A stretch of DNA of 64,000 bases from Candidatus Scatomonas pullistercoris (GTDB lineage Bacteria; Bacillota; Clostridia; Lachnospirales; Lachnospiraceae): NCBI GenBank assembly GCA_018713515.1, contig DVOO01000011.1, positions 62,001 through 126,000 of the forward strand, given 5' to 3'. Positions 1 through 8,494 of the stretch are shown one piece after another. Every line of letters begins with the position of its first letter. Position 1 is the stretch's first letter. The notes under the pieces were generated by a model, which searched no databases, was not told the DNA's origin, and worked only from the letters and a program-made list of their open reading frames with translations. Position numbers and translations under genes: made by a program.

Positions 1-472
1 CTGCGTTATGCGGGGGACTGCGCTCTCAGAGGGAATCGGTGAAATTCTGACGCCGCTTCCGCCCATGCCGGACTGCTATATTCTGGTGGGAAAACCGCCG
101 GTGAGCGTTTCCACCCGGTTTGTTTACGGAAAACTGAACGCCGCCGGACTGGAGCGCCATCCGGATGTGGACGGAATGGTGGAAGCCCTGCAGAAGGAAT
201 CTCTTCCGGGAATAACTTCCCGCATGGAGAATGTGCTGGAAACGGTGACGGTGCCGGCGTATCCGGTGATCCGGGAGATTAAGCGGCACATGAAAGAAAA
301 CGGAGCGGAAAACGCGCTGATGAGCGGGAGCGGCCCCACTGTATTCGGAATTTTTACGGACAGGGAGACGGCACGCGCAGCATGTCGGAAACTGAAGACA
401 AGCGGCCTGGCGCGCCAGGTGTTTCTGACCAGGCCTTTTGGAAACGGAGGTTACAGAAATGGCAAAAGATGA
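1..472 (+). CDS. ispE: 4-diphosphocytidyl-2-C-methyl-D-erythritol kinase, C-terminal part
   Basis: This is the 3' part of a GHMP-family kinase; the reading frame is open to the window edge, so the true start lies upstream. IspE phosphorylates CDP-methylerythritol in the MEP pathway of isoprenoid synthesis in the cytosol. Visible support is the stretch RGTALSEGIGEILTPLPP, typical of the IspE middle region, and the C-terminal glycine-rich GHMP motif MSGSGPTVFGIF. About 155 residues of a protein usually near 290 are present. The stop overlaps the ribosome binding region of the downstream GntR-type gene, so the two are probably cotranscribed. Confidence 0.9.
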   Translation, partial: CVMRGTALSEGIGEILTPLPPMPDCYILVGKPPVSVSTRFVYGKLNAAGLERHPDVDGMVEALQKESLPGITSRMENVLETVTVPAYPVIREIKRHMKENGAENALMSGSGPTVFGIFTDRETARAACRKLKTSGLARQVFLTRPFGNGGYRNGKR

Positions 473-1154
473 CTTGGCCAGTATTATGAAGGAATATCCA
501 TATATGCCCCTGCGGGATGTGGTTTTCCACACACTGCGGCGGGCCATCATGCAGGGAGATCTGAAGCCCGGCGAGCGGCTGATGGAAATTAAGCTGGCCA
601 ACAGGCTGGGAGTGAGCCGCACGCCGATCCGGGAGGCCATCCGGATGCTGGAGCTGGAGGGCCTGGTGACCATGGTTCCCAGAAAGGGGGCCCAGGTGGC
701 GGAGATTACGGAGAAGGATCTGAAGGATGTTCTGGAAGTGCGGATCGGGCTGGAGGAGCTGGCTGTGAAGTTTGTCTGTCAGCGGATCAACGATGAGCAG
801 CTGGAGGAGCTGCGCCGGGCCGCCGGAAGTTTTGAGGACGCGGTGAGAAGCGAGGATCTCACGCGGCTGGCGGAGGCGGATGTGGATTTCCACGATCTCA
901 TCTACAAGGCCACGGGCAATGAGAGACTGGTGCAGCTTCTCAACAATATCCGGGAACAGATGTACCGCTACCGGGTGGAATATCTGAAGGATGAGGAGAT
1001 CCGCAGCTCTCTGATTCAGGAGCATAATCAGCTGTGGCAGGCGCTGAAGGACAGGGACGAGAAAAAAGCAGCCAGGATCACCCAGGAGCATATCGAGCGG
1101 CAGCAGGAATACATCCTGGACAATATTATGGGTTCCGAGAAAAAAAGTGAATAA
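459..1154 (+). CDS. GntR-family transcriptional regulator, FCD (FadR-type) subfamily
   Basis: The N-terminal winged helix-turn-helix (LANRLGVSRTPIREAIRML, about residues 37-55) is followed by an all-helical FCD ligand-binding domain. That domain carries the expected metal-ligand histidines in DVDFHDLIYKATGN, QEHNQLW and QEHIERQ. The ORF track starts at a TTG at 438, but the ATG at 459 has GGAGG eight bases upstream and is the better start. That gives about 231 residues, a normal length. FCD proteins usually sense small organic acids, but the effector and targets cannot be read from sequence. It overlaps the end of ispE, so it may be expressed from that operon, and it is followed by a strong terminator. 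Confidence 0.9.
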   Translation: MAKDDLASIMKEYPYMPLRDVVFHTLRRAIMQGDLKPGERLMEIKLANRLGVSRTPIREAIRMLELEGLVTMVPRKGAQVAEITEKDLKDVLEVRIGLEELAVKFVCQRINDEQLEELRRAAGSFEDAVRSEDLTRLAEADVDFHDLIYKATGNERLVQLLNNIREQMYRYRVEYLKDEEIRSSLIQEHNQLWQALKDRDEKKAARITQEHIERQQEYILDNIMGSEKKSE

Positions 1155-1177
1155 GAACGGAAAAAATGAACAAGCTA
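1148..1177 (+). promoter_or_regulatory. candidate sigma-G-type promoter for the germination operon
   Basis: TGAATA (1148-1153) is separated by 17 bases from CAAGCTA (1171-1177). This resembles the forespore sigma-G consensus (TGAATA, about 17-18 bases, CATACTA), and germinant-receptor operons are normally sigma-G dependent. The inferred transcription start would fall inside the 5' arm of the following terminator hairpin. The match is by eye and could be chance. Confidence 0.3.
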
Positions 1178-1180
1178 AAA

Positions 1181-1206
1181 GAGACGTCTCCGGATGTCTC
1201 TTTTTT
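1181..1206 (+). terminator. intrinsic terminator after the GntR-type regulator
   Basis: GAGACGTC and GATGTCTC form an 8-bp stem (one G-U pair) with a 4-base loop, followed directly by six T residues. Confidence 0.85.
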
Positions 1207-1247
1207 GTATGTACTTATTTTTGGAGAAAGGCAGTGAGTGCGCATAT

Positions 1248-2744
1248 ATGAAAGTTTCGGAAAGACTTCAGGAAAATGAACAGTATCTCCGGGAAAGATG
1301 CAGAAACTGCGATGATATTATTTTCCGTTCCATGAAGCTGGGAAACGAAGGCCGGATCGGCTGTTTTCTGGTTTATATTGAGGTGGCGGCCGGAAATGAG
1401 CTGATGGAGACTTCACTGATCGGACGTTTTCTGGACCGGCTGTATGATATGCCGGACGGGGATATCCGGGAATTTGTAGCGGAGAACGGGGCGGGACTTT
1501 CGGGCACCGGCACCTTTATGACGCTGGAGGAGGCGGAGGCCTCCCTGCTGTCCGGAAATGCCGTGTTTTTTCTGGATGGCTATGACCGGGCCGTCAAGAT
1601 AGCCAGTAAAGGCTATCCCGGTATGGGCGTTCTGAAGGCAGAATCAGAAAAAACCCTCAGAGGATCCAAGGAAGGATTTTCCGAATCTGTAAAAGTGAAT
1701 ACAGCCCTGATCCGCAAACGGGTCCGGAGCACCGGTCTGAAGGTGGAGGAAATTACGCTGGGAGTCCGTTCTGAGACGGTGGCGGCTCTGGTCTATATGG
1801 AAGAGCTGATTTATCCGGAGCTGCTCCGGGATATTAAGAGACGCCTGGAAGCCTGGGAGATTGACGGGGTGCTGGATACGGGAATGCTGGAGCAGCTGGC
1901 CGAGGAGCACTGGCTGTCCCCTTTTCCGCAGTTTGAGAGCACAGAGCGCCCGGACCGGGCCGCCATGGAAGCGCTCAACGGACGGATTATCCTGCTGTGC
2001 GACAATTCTCCCATGGCAGTCATGCTCCCCACCACCTTCAACAGCTTTCTGAAATCCACAGAAGACCGTTACAACCGGTTTGAAATGGTATGCTTTCAGA
2101 GACTGATCCGCTATGGGGCCGTGCTGGCTACGCTGTTGTTTTCGGGGCTGTATCTGGCGGTGATCAATTTTCATACCCAGACTCTGCCCACAAATCTGAT
2201 CCTTTCCTTTGCCGAAGCAAGAAAAGGTGTTCCCTTTCCGAGCATGGTGGAAATCCTGCTGATGGAGCTGGCCTTTGAACTGATCCGGGAGGCGGGTGTG
2301 CGGATGCCGGGGCCTCTGGGCGGCACCATAGGCATCGTGGGAGGACTGATCATCGGGGACGCGGCTGTCAGCGCCAACCTGGTCAGTCCCATGACGGTAG
2401 TGGTGGTGGCCGTCAGCGCCCTAAGTTCCCTGGCTATTCCCAATGAAGAATTTTCAACGGCCTTCCGCCTGCTGAAGTATGGATTTATTCTGCTGGGCGG
2501 CCTCGCCGGATGCTTTGGCCTGGTGCTGGGGATTTTTCTGCTGGCCGGCCATCTGTCCGGACTTGAAAGTTTCCGGATTCCTTATCTGATGCCCTTTGTG
2601 GGGAAGGGGCTGGAGGGTTTCCACGATGAAAAAGACAATCTTCTCCGGGGGCCCTTTCATCTGCTGAAGAGCCGTCCTGTCTATGCCAGGAGAGATCAGA
2701 GAATCCGCATGAAGAAGAAGGAGGCGCATGATGTTCGCAGATAA
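1248..2744 (+). CDS. GerA-family spore germinant receptor, A subunit
   Basis: A-type subunits of GerA receptors sit in the spore inner membrane and, with B and C subunits, trigger germination on nutrient binding. The protein has a soluble N-terminal half and a C-terminal half with four or more hydrophobic segments, including YGAVLATLLFSGLYLAVI and a GGTIGIVGGLIIGDAAVS region typical of the family. The ORF track begins at 1194, inside the terminator hairpin. I prefer the ATG at 1248 (MKVSERLQENEQYL), giving 498 residues, a usual GerA length, although its ribosome binding site is weak. The next gene overlaps the 3' end by 17 bases, so A and B are translationally coupled. The germinant is unknown. 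Confidence 0.9.
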   Translation: MKVSERLQENEQYLRERCRNCDDIIFRSMKLGNEGRIGCFLVYIEVAAGNELMETSLIGRFLDRLYDMPDGDIREFVAENGAGLSGTGTFMTLEEAEASLLSGNAVFFLDGYDRAVKIASKGYPGMGVLKAESEKTLRGSKEGFSESVKVNTALIRKRVRSTGLKVEEITLGVRSETVAALVYMEELIYPELLRDIKRRLEAWEIDGVLDTGMLEQLAEEHWLSPFPQFESTERPDRAAMEALNGRIILLCDNSPMAVMLPTTFNSFLKSTEDRYNRFEMVCFQRLIRYGAVLATLLFSGLYLAVINFHTQTLPTNLILSFAEARKGVPFPSMVEILLMELAFELIREAGVRMPGPLGGTIGIVGGLIIGDAAVSANLVSPMTVVVVAVSALSSLAIPNEEFSTAFRLLKYGFILLGGLAGCFGLVLGIFLLAGHLSGLESFRIPYLMPFVGKGLEGFHDEKDNLLRGPFHLLKSRPVYARRDQRIRMKKKEAHDVRR

Positions 2745-3819
2745 TGACCGGATTTCCCTGAGACAGATGAAACGCCAGATGGTCATCAGCTTTCTGGGGG
2801 TTCTTCTTCTGTTTCAGAGCGGAGATACCGCGGCCGGAGGGATCCATGCCATTCTGGGTCTGATCCTGGGAACGCTGCTTCTTCTGGTCTACCTGTTTCT
2901 TTTGGTACGGACTGCGGATGTATATGGAAATCTGGAAGAATATCTGGGTGCCGCGGGAAAATGGGCGGTGACGGCTGTCTACCTTTCCTTCCTGATTCTT
3001 GGCGGCAGCGTGCTTCTGGAAAAGACGGTCCGTGTAATTCAGAGCTGTCTTCTGGCATCCCTGCCCCAGCCGGTGATCGGCGGCATGTTTCTGGCGGCGG
3101 CCTTTCTGGGCATGGGACAGAATATCCAGAGAAGAGGGCGGCTGGCGGAATTGTGTTATCCCTGGATTCTGGGATTTTTCGCGGTTCTGCTCCTCCTGGC
3201 GGCACTGCATATCCGGAATCCCGGCCTGGAGAACATGGGTACGGTCCAGCTTGGCCGAATAAGCGGAGAAACGGTAAAGGTTCTGACAGCCGGAACGGCG
3301 CTCTGTCTTCTTCCCTTTTCACTGGTACGGGTGCGGCCCCAGAAGAAGAATTTTGCGGTCCTGCGCCGGGGTGTCTGGATTCTGCTGCTGTTTACGCTGG
3401 GGGCGGCGGGAATCCTGATCGGCGTATATGGATGGGAAGGTGTTCGAAAGCTGGAATACCCGATTCTGAATCTGATGACCGGAACCGGTATTCCGGGCGG
3501 ATTTCTCGGACGGTTTGACATAATCTGGCTGGCCGTTCTCCTGTTTGCACTGCTGTTTTCCATGGGAAGCCTTCTGTTTTACGGAGGCCGTATCTGCGGC
3601 AGGGAGGCGGCGGCAAACTGCCGGGTACGGCTGATTCTGGCAGCCGCCATCTGGCTGGGAAGTTTCCTTAAATGGGACGAAGCGGCGCTTTCGGATTTTT
3701 ATTTCCGGCTGCTCCGGGATATTTACCTTCCGGTACTTCTGGTGATTGCGCTGCTGACGGTCTGGGCGAAAAGGAGGTTTCAGAATGAGAACAGGGAGCG
3801 GGAGAAAAAAGAAGAGTAA
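2728..3819 (+). CDS. GerB-type spore germination permease (endospore germination permease family)
   Basis: This is an integral membrane protein of about 363 residues with roughly ten hydrophobic segments, for example MVISFLGVLLLFQSGDTAAG near the N-terminus. The layout matches GerAB-type proteins of the APC superfamily, which form the membrane part of the germinant receptor and recognise the nutrient. Two adjacent ATG codons (2728 and 2731) follow AAGGAGG, and either could be used. It overlaps the A-subunit gene upstream, and the C-type lipoprotein gene overlaps its 3' end by 35 bases, giving a tight A-B-C operon. Confidence 0.85.
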   Translation: MMFADNDRISLRQMKRQMVISFLGVLLLFQSGDTAAGGIHAILGLILGTLLLLVYLFLLVRTADVYGNLEEYLGAAGKWAVTAVYLSFLILGGSVLLEKTVRVIQSCLLASLPQPVIGGMFLAAAFLGMGQNIQRRGRLAELCYPWILGFFAVLLLLAALHIRNPGLENMGTVQLGRISGETVKVLTAGTALCLLPFSLVRVRPQKKNFAVLRRGVWILLLFTLGAAGILIGVYGWEGVRKLEYPILNLMTGTGIPGGFLGRFDIIWLAVLLFALLFSMGSLLFYGGRICGREAAANCRVRLILAAAIWLGSFLKWDEAALSDFYFRLLRDIYLPVLLVIALLTVWAKRRFQNENREREKKEE

Positions 3820-4438
3820 AAAATATGTTCTGTGCCTTCTGGGAAGCCTGGTGCTGCTGGCCGGCTGCGGAGGAACAGAGCCGGAGAAGCGGGCATACCC
3901 GCTGGCGGTCTCTGTGGATCTGGAGGAGGGACAGTATGTGGTGGCGTATGCGATGGCAAATCTTCCGCTGATGACCGGCCAGAACAAGGATCAGGAAGAA
4001 GGCGGAGAGGAGCAGAATACGGGAAGCGTCTTCCGGGGCAATTCCTTTGGGGAGATCCGCCAGAAATATGAGGCCAGCCAGGAGTATATGCTGGATCTGG
4101 GTCACGTAAAGGCGCTGATTCTGGGGGAAACCCTGTTGGCGGATCCGGGCCGTCGGGAAGAGCTGATGGAGGAAATCGGAAAAAGTATGGTGCTGGGAAA
4201 AAACCTGTATCTGTTCCGTACGGCATCTACGGAGGAGGTGATGGAGCAGAACGGGAAGGAAAAGGATTCCATCGGGGAATTTCTGGCAGGTTTTTATGAG
4301 AACCGGACCGCAGAAGAGCGCAGGCCGGTGACCCTGGAAGATTTTTTCTATACCTGGGCCAACACGGAAGAAATCCGGGAACTTCCGGAGCTGCTCTGCG
4401 CGGAAGGCCAAATATATTTGACCGGGCTGTCTGAATAA
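3785..4438 (+). CDS. Ger(x)C-type germination lipoprotein, short form
   Basis: A basic start (RKKKSKKYVLC), a hydrophobic segment and the lipobox LLAGC indicate a lipoprotein signal at residues 1-26. The following region (RAYPLAVSVDLEEGQYVVAYAMA) is the conserved N-terminal domain of GerC-type subunits. The protein ends after 217 residues, whereas GerC-type proteins are commonly around 370-400, so the C-terminal domain is missing. The stop codon is clean and is followed by a short gap and then spoIIR, so I see no frameshift remnant. It may be a naturally short subclass or a functional truncation. Position directly after A and B subunits supports the assignment. Confidence 0.75.
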   Translation: MRTGSGRKKKSKKYVLCLLGSLVLLAGCGGTEPEKRAYPLAVSVDLEEGQYVVAYAMANLPLMTGQNKDQEEGGEEQNTGSVFRGNSFGEIRQKYEASQEYMLDLGHVKALILGETLLADPGRREELMEEIGKSMVLGKNLYLFRTASTEEVMEQNGKEKDSIGEFLAGFYENRTAEERRPVTLEDFFYTWANTEEIRELPELLCAEGQIYLTGLSE

Positions 4439-4489
4439 AAGCAGTGATTTCCGGCAAAACTCTGAAAAAGCAGACAGAGGAGGCAGAGC

Positions 4490-5167
4490 ATGCTTTGGAA
4501 AAAAAGAAAAAAACGGACGGGAGAGGCGGCAAGAAGAGCCGCAGCGGTTTTGGGGAAGGGCCAGTTCTGGCTGAAAAATATGGCCGTTATGGCGGCTGTG
4601 ACCGTCTGCGGAGCCGCGGCTCTGCGGGCCCACAGATCCTGGATGGAAGAGAAGGCGGCCCAGCAGGAGCTGGCCGCATCGGTCATTCGTTTCCATGTGC
4701 TGGCCGACAGTGACCGGCAGAGAGATCAGCAGGTGAAACTGGAGGTGAGGGATGCCCTTCTGGAACGGATGGAAAAACTGCTGGAAGGCGCGGAGAGTCT
4801 GGAAACTGCCCGGAAGCGGCTGGGAGACAATCTGGAGACGCTTCGGGAGGAGGCGGAGACAGTGGTCCGGGAGGCCGGGAGCAGCGTGCCGGTGAACGTA
4901 GAGCTGACCCGGGAGGATTTCCCGGTGAGGACTTACAGCAGATACCGGTTCCCGGCCGGAGAGTACGAAACGCTGCAGGTAACCCTGGGGAGCGGGGAGG
5001 GACATAACTGGTGGTGCCTGATTTTCCCGTCTCTCTGTTTTCGGGATTCTCTGCATCCGGTTCTATCTGAGGATGGAGAGCGTAAACTGAAATATGTTCT
5101 CAGCGATGAGACGTATGACCGCATTTTGCAAAAAGAGAAGGTTTCCATAGGATTTCTCTGGTTTTAG
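4490..5167 (+). CDS. spoIIR: stage II sporulation protein R
   Basis: SpoIIR is secreted from the forespore and activates the protease SpoIIGA, which processes pro-sigma-E in the mother cell. The protein has a basic N-terminus, one hydrophobic export segment (MAVMAAVTVCGAAAL, about residues 31-45), then the family signatures VIRFHVLADSDRQRDQQVKL and GHNWWCLIFPSLCF. Length is 225 residues, normal for the family. The ATG has AGAGGAGG six bases upstream. It lies 51 bases after the short GerC-type gene on the same strand with no terminator between, so it may share the germination transcript. I saw no clear sigma-F promoter in the gap. Confidence 0.93.
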   Translation: MLWKKRKKRTGEAARRAAAVLGKGQFWLKNMAVMAAVTVCGAAALRAHRSWMEEKAAQQELAASVIRFHVLADSDRQRDQQVKLEVRDALLERMEKLLEGAESLETARKRLGDNLETLREEAETVVREAGSSVPVNVELTREDFPVRTYSRYRFPAGEYETLQVTLGSGEGHNWWCLIFPSLCFRDSLHPVLSEDGERKLKYVLSDETYDRILQKEKVSIGFLWF

Positions 5168-5211
5168 GATCAAAAGTGTGGTAAGCTATTAGCATCTGCG
5201 AGGAGGCAAGT

Positions 5212-6027
5212 ATGAGCTTAGATAGAAATGCACCCATTGGGGTGTTTGATTCAGGTGTGGGCGGGCTTACGGTGGTGAGAGAGATCATGCGGAACCTGCC
5301 GGGCGAGAGAATCGTATATTTTGGCGATACAGCGCGGGTGCCCTACGGAAGCAAGTCAAAAGCCACAGTGCTCCGCTATTCCCGCCAGATTGTGCGCTTT
5401 TTAAAGACACAGGAAGTAAAGGCAATTGTAGTGGCCTGCAATACGGCCAGCGCCCTGGCGCTGGATACCATAGAGACAGAGGTAGAGCTGCCGATTCTGG
5501 GCGTGGTGAAGCCCGGTGCCAGCGTGGCGGTGCATACCACCCGGAATAAGCGGGTGGGTGTGATTGCCACGGAAAGTACGATACATAGTCATCTGTACCG
5601 GACGCTGATCCAGGCAGAAGATCCGGAGATTACCGTGCTGGGGAAAGCCTGCCCGCTGTTCGTGCCGCTGGTGGAGGAGGGATGGACGAAGGATCCCATA
5701 ACCCGGGAGGTGGCCCGCCGGTATCTGCGGGAGCTGCTGGAGAAGGATATCGACACGCTGATTATGGGATGTACCCATTATCCGCTGCTGCGGTCCCTGC
5801 TGCGGGATATTGTAGGGGAGCAGGTAACCCTGGTGAATCCGGCCTATGAGACAGCGCAGGTGCTGAAGCGGATGCTTTCGGACACGGGACTTGAGAATCC
5901 GGGAGGATCCGGAGAAAAATACCGCTTTTATACCAGCGACGCTGCGGAGAATTTCGATGCGTTTGCACGCTCGATTCTGCCGGGCCGGGTACCGGCGGCA
6001 GAGCAGATACCAATTGAAGAATACTGA
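5212..6027 (+). CDS. murI: glutamate racemase
   Basis: MurI interconverts L- and D-glutamate, supplying D-Glu for peptidoglycan in the cytosol. The N-terminal IGVFDSGVGGLTVVREI motif and the two catalytic cysteines (Cys76 in VACNTASA and Cys187 in GCTHYPLL) are present, and 271 residues is normal. GAGGAGG lies just upstream of the ATG. It follows spoIIR by 44 bases and is followed almost immediately by the DUF1934 gene. Confidence 0.97.
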   Translation: MSLDRNAPIGVFDSGVGGLTVVREIMRNLPGERIVYFGDTARVPYGSKSKATVLRYSRQIVRFLKTQEVKAIVVACNTASALALDTIETEVELPILGVVKPGASVAVHTTRNKRVGVIATESTIHSHLYRTLIQAEDPEITVLGKACPLFVPLVEEGWTKDPITREVARRYLRELLEKDIDTLIMGCTHYPLLRSLLRDIVGEQVTLVNPAYETAQVLKRMLSDTGLENPGGSGEKYRFYTSDAAENFDAFARSILPGRVPAAEQIPIEEY

Positions 6028-6041
6028 TGAGGACCGGTGAG

Positions 6042-6494
6042 ATGGAAAAAAATGTGATTATAACCATCCGGGGGCTCCAGTTCGTGCAGAACGATGAAGA
6101 GGTGGAGCCGGTGGAGGTAGTGACACCCGGAGAATATTATAAGAAGAACGGACAGCATTATCTGCTGTTTGAAGAAAGCGTGGAAGGTTTCGGAGAAACC
6201 ACCCACAACCTGATGAAATTCCGGAAGGACCATCTGGAGGTACGGAAGAAGGGCCTTGTGAATGTGCACATGGTGTTTGAAGAAAATAAGAAGACCCTTT
6301 CTTATTATCAGACGCCGTACGGGATTATGAATATGGGGATAGCGGCCACCAGGATCCAGATGGACGAGCAGAAGGACAACATCGATGTCAGAGTGGACTA
6401 TGCTTTGAATCTGAACGAAAATTATGTGGCGGACTGCACCATTTATATGAATGTAAAATCCAGGGATTCCGGGAATTTCAGCCTGGAATCCTGA
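6042..6494 (+). CDS. DUF1934 (YwiB-like) beta-barrel protein
   Basis: This small cytosolic protein of about 150 residues matches the DUF1934 family pattern, with alternating beta strands and the segment TPYGIMNMGIAATRIQM near the middle. Its function is not established; the fold is lipocalin-like. The ORF track starts at an ATG overlapping the murI stop (6027), but the ATG at 6042 has GAGGA eight bases upstream and begins MEKNVIITIRG. Association with murI suggests cotranscription. Confidence 0.8.
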   Translation: MEKNVIITIRGLQFVQNDEEVEPVEVVTPGEYYKKNGQHYLLFEESVEGFGETTHNLMKFRKDHLEVRKKGLVNVHMVFEENKKTLSYYQTPYGIMNMGIAATRIQMDEQKDNIDVRVDYALNLNENYVADCTIYMNVKSRDSGNFSLES

Positions 6495-6510
6495 AAGATC
6501 CGGGCAGAAA

Positions 6511-6555
6511 GAGAGACGCCGGACCGGATTGCCCGGCCGGCGTCTCTCGATTTTT
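6511..6555. terminator. bidirectional terminator between convergent genes
   Basis: GAGAGACGCCGG and CCGGCGTCTCTC form a 12-bp stem with further internal pairing (CCGG/CCGG). A T-run follows on the plus strand and a shorter one on the minus strand. It ends the DUF1934 gene and overlaps the 3' end of the minus-strand membrane protein gene. Confidence 0.8.
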
Positions 6556-7012
6556 ACAGCTCTCCGCGTCCCTTCCGCAGAAGGCGGTTGAAAGCGCTCT
6601 CTTTTTTCTTTTTCTTTTTCGGAGGAACCTCCAGGGGTCCCCGGATCCCCTTGGCGCCTACAATGTACAGTCCGCTGACCGTGGCCTTAATCTCCTTCTT
6701 GACGGGGAGGATTTCGAAGACCTTCGGATCGGCGATGAAGGTCATGATTTTCGGTCCGACCTTTGCCTTGACGATGGGGAGCTTTGATCTGCGCATAAGC
6801 TTGGGAGTCTGGTCAATAACCATCTGGGGCAGACCTGATTCCTTGACCCGGAGTTTCTTTTTATCAATGACCAGCATGGATAGGACCTGCTTGGACGCTT
6901 CTATCTGCTCTTCCTGCTCAGCCTGCCTTTTCTTGGCTTTCTTGCCAAGAACAACCAGCACAATGATTACCGCTACAATAACGGCAAGAATAATGAGCCA
7001 AATCCACCACAT
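6554..7012 (-). CDS. single-pass membrane-anchored protein of unknown function
   Basis: The protein starts with a strong membrane segment (MWWIWLIILAVIVAVIIVLV) followed by a basic and charged linker (KKAKKRQAEQEEQIEASKQV). It ends in a soluble domain of about 100 residues that finishes in a lysine-rich tail (PPKKKKKKESAFNRLLRKG). I do not recognise a characterised family. The ORF track adds ten residues, but AGGAGG seven bases before the internal ATG makes 7012 the likely start (152 residues). The very basic tail could contact nucleic acid or membrane lipid, but that is only inference. Confidence 0.75.
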   Translation of the reverse strand: MWWIWLIILAVIVAVIIVLVVLGKKAKKRQAEQEEQIEASKQVLSMLVIDKKKLRVKESGLPQMVIDQTPKLMRRSKLPIVKAKVGPKIMTFIADPKVFEILPVKKEIKATVSGLYIVGAKGIRGPLEVPPKKKKKKESAFNRLLRKGRGEL

Positions 7013-7140
7013 GTTACAACCTCCTATGTGTTTTCCTTCCATATTCTATCACCTCCTGCTGCAAAAGGCAAACAGAAAATCGTAAATTCCAGGATGACAG
7101 GATGCAGAAAGATGCGCGGAGGGGAAGCGGCGGGACAGTA

Positions 7141-7170
7141 TTGCTTCCCGGCGGGCCGGCGTGGTATAAT
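7141..7170 (+). promoter_or_regulatory. candidate promoter for the NodB-fold gene
   Basis: TATAAT (7165-7170) lies 18 bases after TTGCTT (7141-7146). The -10 is perfect and the -35 is weak. No other promoter-like element is evident in the gap before 7228. Confidence 0.4.
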
Positions 7171-7227
7171 AATCGAATGTGAAACAGACGCATGCATAAA
7201 CGCGAATGAGAATAGAGAGGAAACAGT

Positions 7228-8397
7228 ATGTCGGAAAAGAAGCTTTCAGAGGCGGAGCGGAGAAGACGGCAGAAGGCCCGCAAAGAGAGAGAACGCAGGC
7301 GGCGGGAAATGCTCCGGCGCAGACGGAGAAAAGTCCTGCTGCTGCGCGCCGCGCTGGTGCTGGCCTGTGTGCTGGCGGCGGTTCTGATTGCCGTGGGAAT
7401 TGCGGATGCCCGCCGGAAAGAGGGGGATTCCGCCCAGACCTCCGGACAAACCCAGGGACAGACACAAGGCGCTGCCTCGCAGGTGCGCCATTTGTCCTTT
7501 CCCACCCTGCTGGCTGATGCGGACCGGGCGCCGGAAGGGACGAATCCCCTGACTGTGGAGGAGTTCAACCGGATTTTGGAGGACCTGTATCAGCGCGGCT
7601 ACATTCTGGTGGATATTCATGATCTGGCCGGGGAGAACGAGGAGGGGAATCTGGTGATGCAGAATCTGGAGCTGCCGGAGGGAAAGATCCCTTTTGTACT
7701 GTCCCAGAGGGATGTCAGCTATTCCTTTGACAAGGCGGACTCCGGCTACGCCTCCCGGCTGATCCTGGACAGTGAGGGAAAGCTTACGAACGAGTATGTG
7801 CAGGCGGACGGCACAACGGTGACAGGGGATTACGATGTGGTGACCTGTCTGGAAACCTTTATCGCCGCGCATCCGGACTTTTCCTGGAACGGGGCCCGGG
7901 GAATCCTGGGTCTGACCGGCTATAACGGTATCCTGGGCTACCGCACCAGTCCGGAGCTGGCCCTTGACGCGGCGGAGGGCAATACGTACGCGGACGCCTA
8001 CGGAACCTTTGATACGGCCGAAGAAACGGAAGCCTGCAAAACAGTAGTTCAGGCCCTGAAGGATGCGGGCTGGAGTTTTGCCAGCTACGGCTATAATTAT
8101 GTAAGCTATGGAAGCGAGCTGTCCATGGTGCAGGCGGATGCGGAGCAGTGGGAGGCCAATGTGGAATCCATTGTGGGTGAAACAGATATACTGATTTTTC
8201 CGTGGCAGACGGATCTGGGAAGCTGGAGCAGCTATGGTACGGAAAATGAAAAGTATACGTATCTCAGAGGACTGGGATTCCGCTATTTCTGTGTGGAAAA
8301 TCAGAATCCGTATTTCGTGCAGGTGGGAGAAGACTATGTCCACCAGGGCATCCATGAGATAGACAGTTATCAGGAATATACAGAGCTGATGGATTGA
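7228..8397 (+). CDS. membrane-anchored NodB-fold (polysaccharide deacetylase-like) protein, probable pseudoenzyme
   Basis: A highly basic cytosolic N-terminus (about 40 residues, Arg/Lys-rich) is followed by one membrane segment (LVLACVLAAVLIAVGIA) and a Gln/Thr-rich linker. The extracytoplasmic domain of about 300 residues resembles Clostridial deacetylase-like proteins. Where active relatives carry an Asp-Asp pair and a His-x3-His metal motif, this protein shows LSQRDVSYSF and WSFASYGYNYVSYG, so one Asp is Arg and both His are Tyr. That predicts loss of metal-dependent catalysis. It may bind cell wall polysaccharide instead. The family assignment is by pattern and moderately sure. Confidence 0.7.
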   Translation: MSEKKLSEAERRRRQKARKERERRRREMLRRRRRKVLLLRAALVLACVLAAVLIAVGIADARRKEGDSAQTSGQTQGQTQGAASQVRHLSFPTLLADADRAPEGTNPLTVEEFNRILEDLYQRGYILVDIHDLAGENEEGNLVMQNLELPEGKIPFVLSQRDVSYSFDKADSGYASRLILDSEGKLTNEYVQADGTTVTGDYDVVTCLETFIAAHPDFSWNGARGILGLTGYNGILGYRTSPELALDAAEGNTYADAYGTFDTAEETEACKTVVQALKDAGWSFASYGYNYVSYGSELSMVQADAEQWEANVESIVGETDILIFPWQTDLGSWSSYGTENEKYTYLRGLGFRYFCVENQNPYFVQVGEDYVHQGIHEIDSYQEYTELMD

Positions 8398-8494
8398 AAA
8401 TGCCCCTTTTCTTTTTGAAAAGATTGTGCTATGATATATAAGGTTCTAAATTTCAGCCTGTGCCGGTGAAACGGACGGGCGGGGAGAAGGAGAC

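Noticed and set aside
7246-8355. 369-residue minus-strand ORF opposite the NodB-fold gene
   Set aside because: Shadow ORF; the plus-strand gene has promoter, ribosome binding site and membrane anchor.
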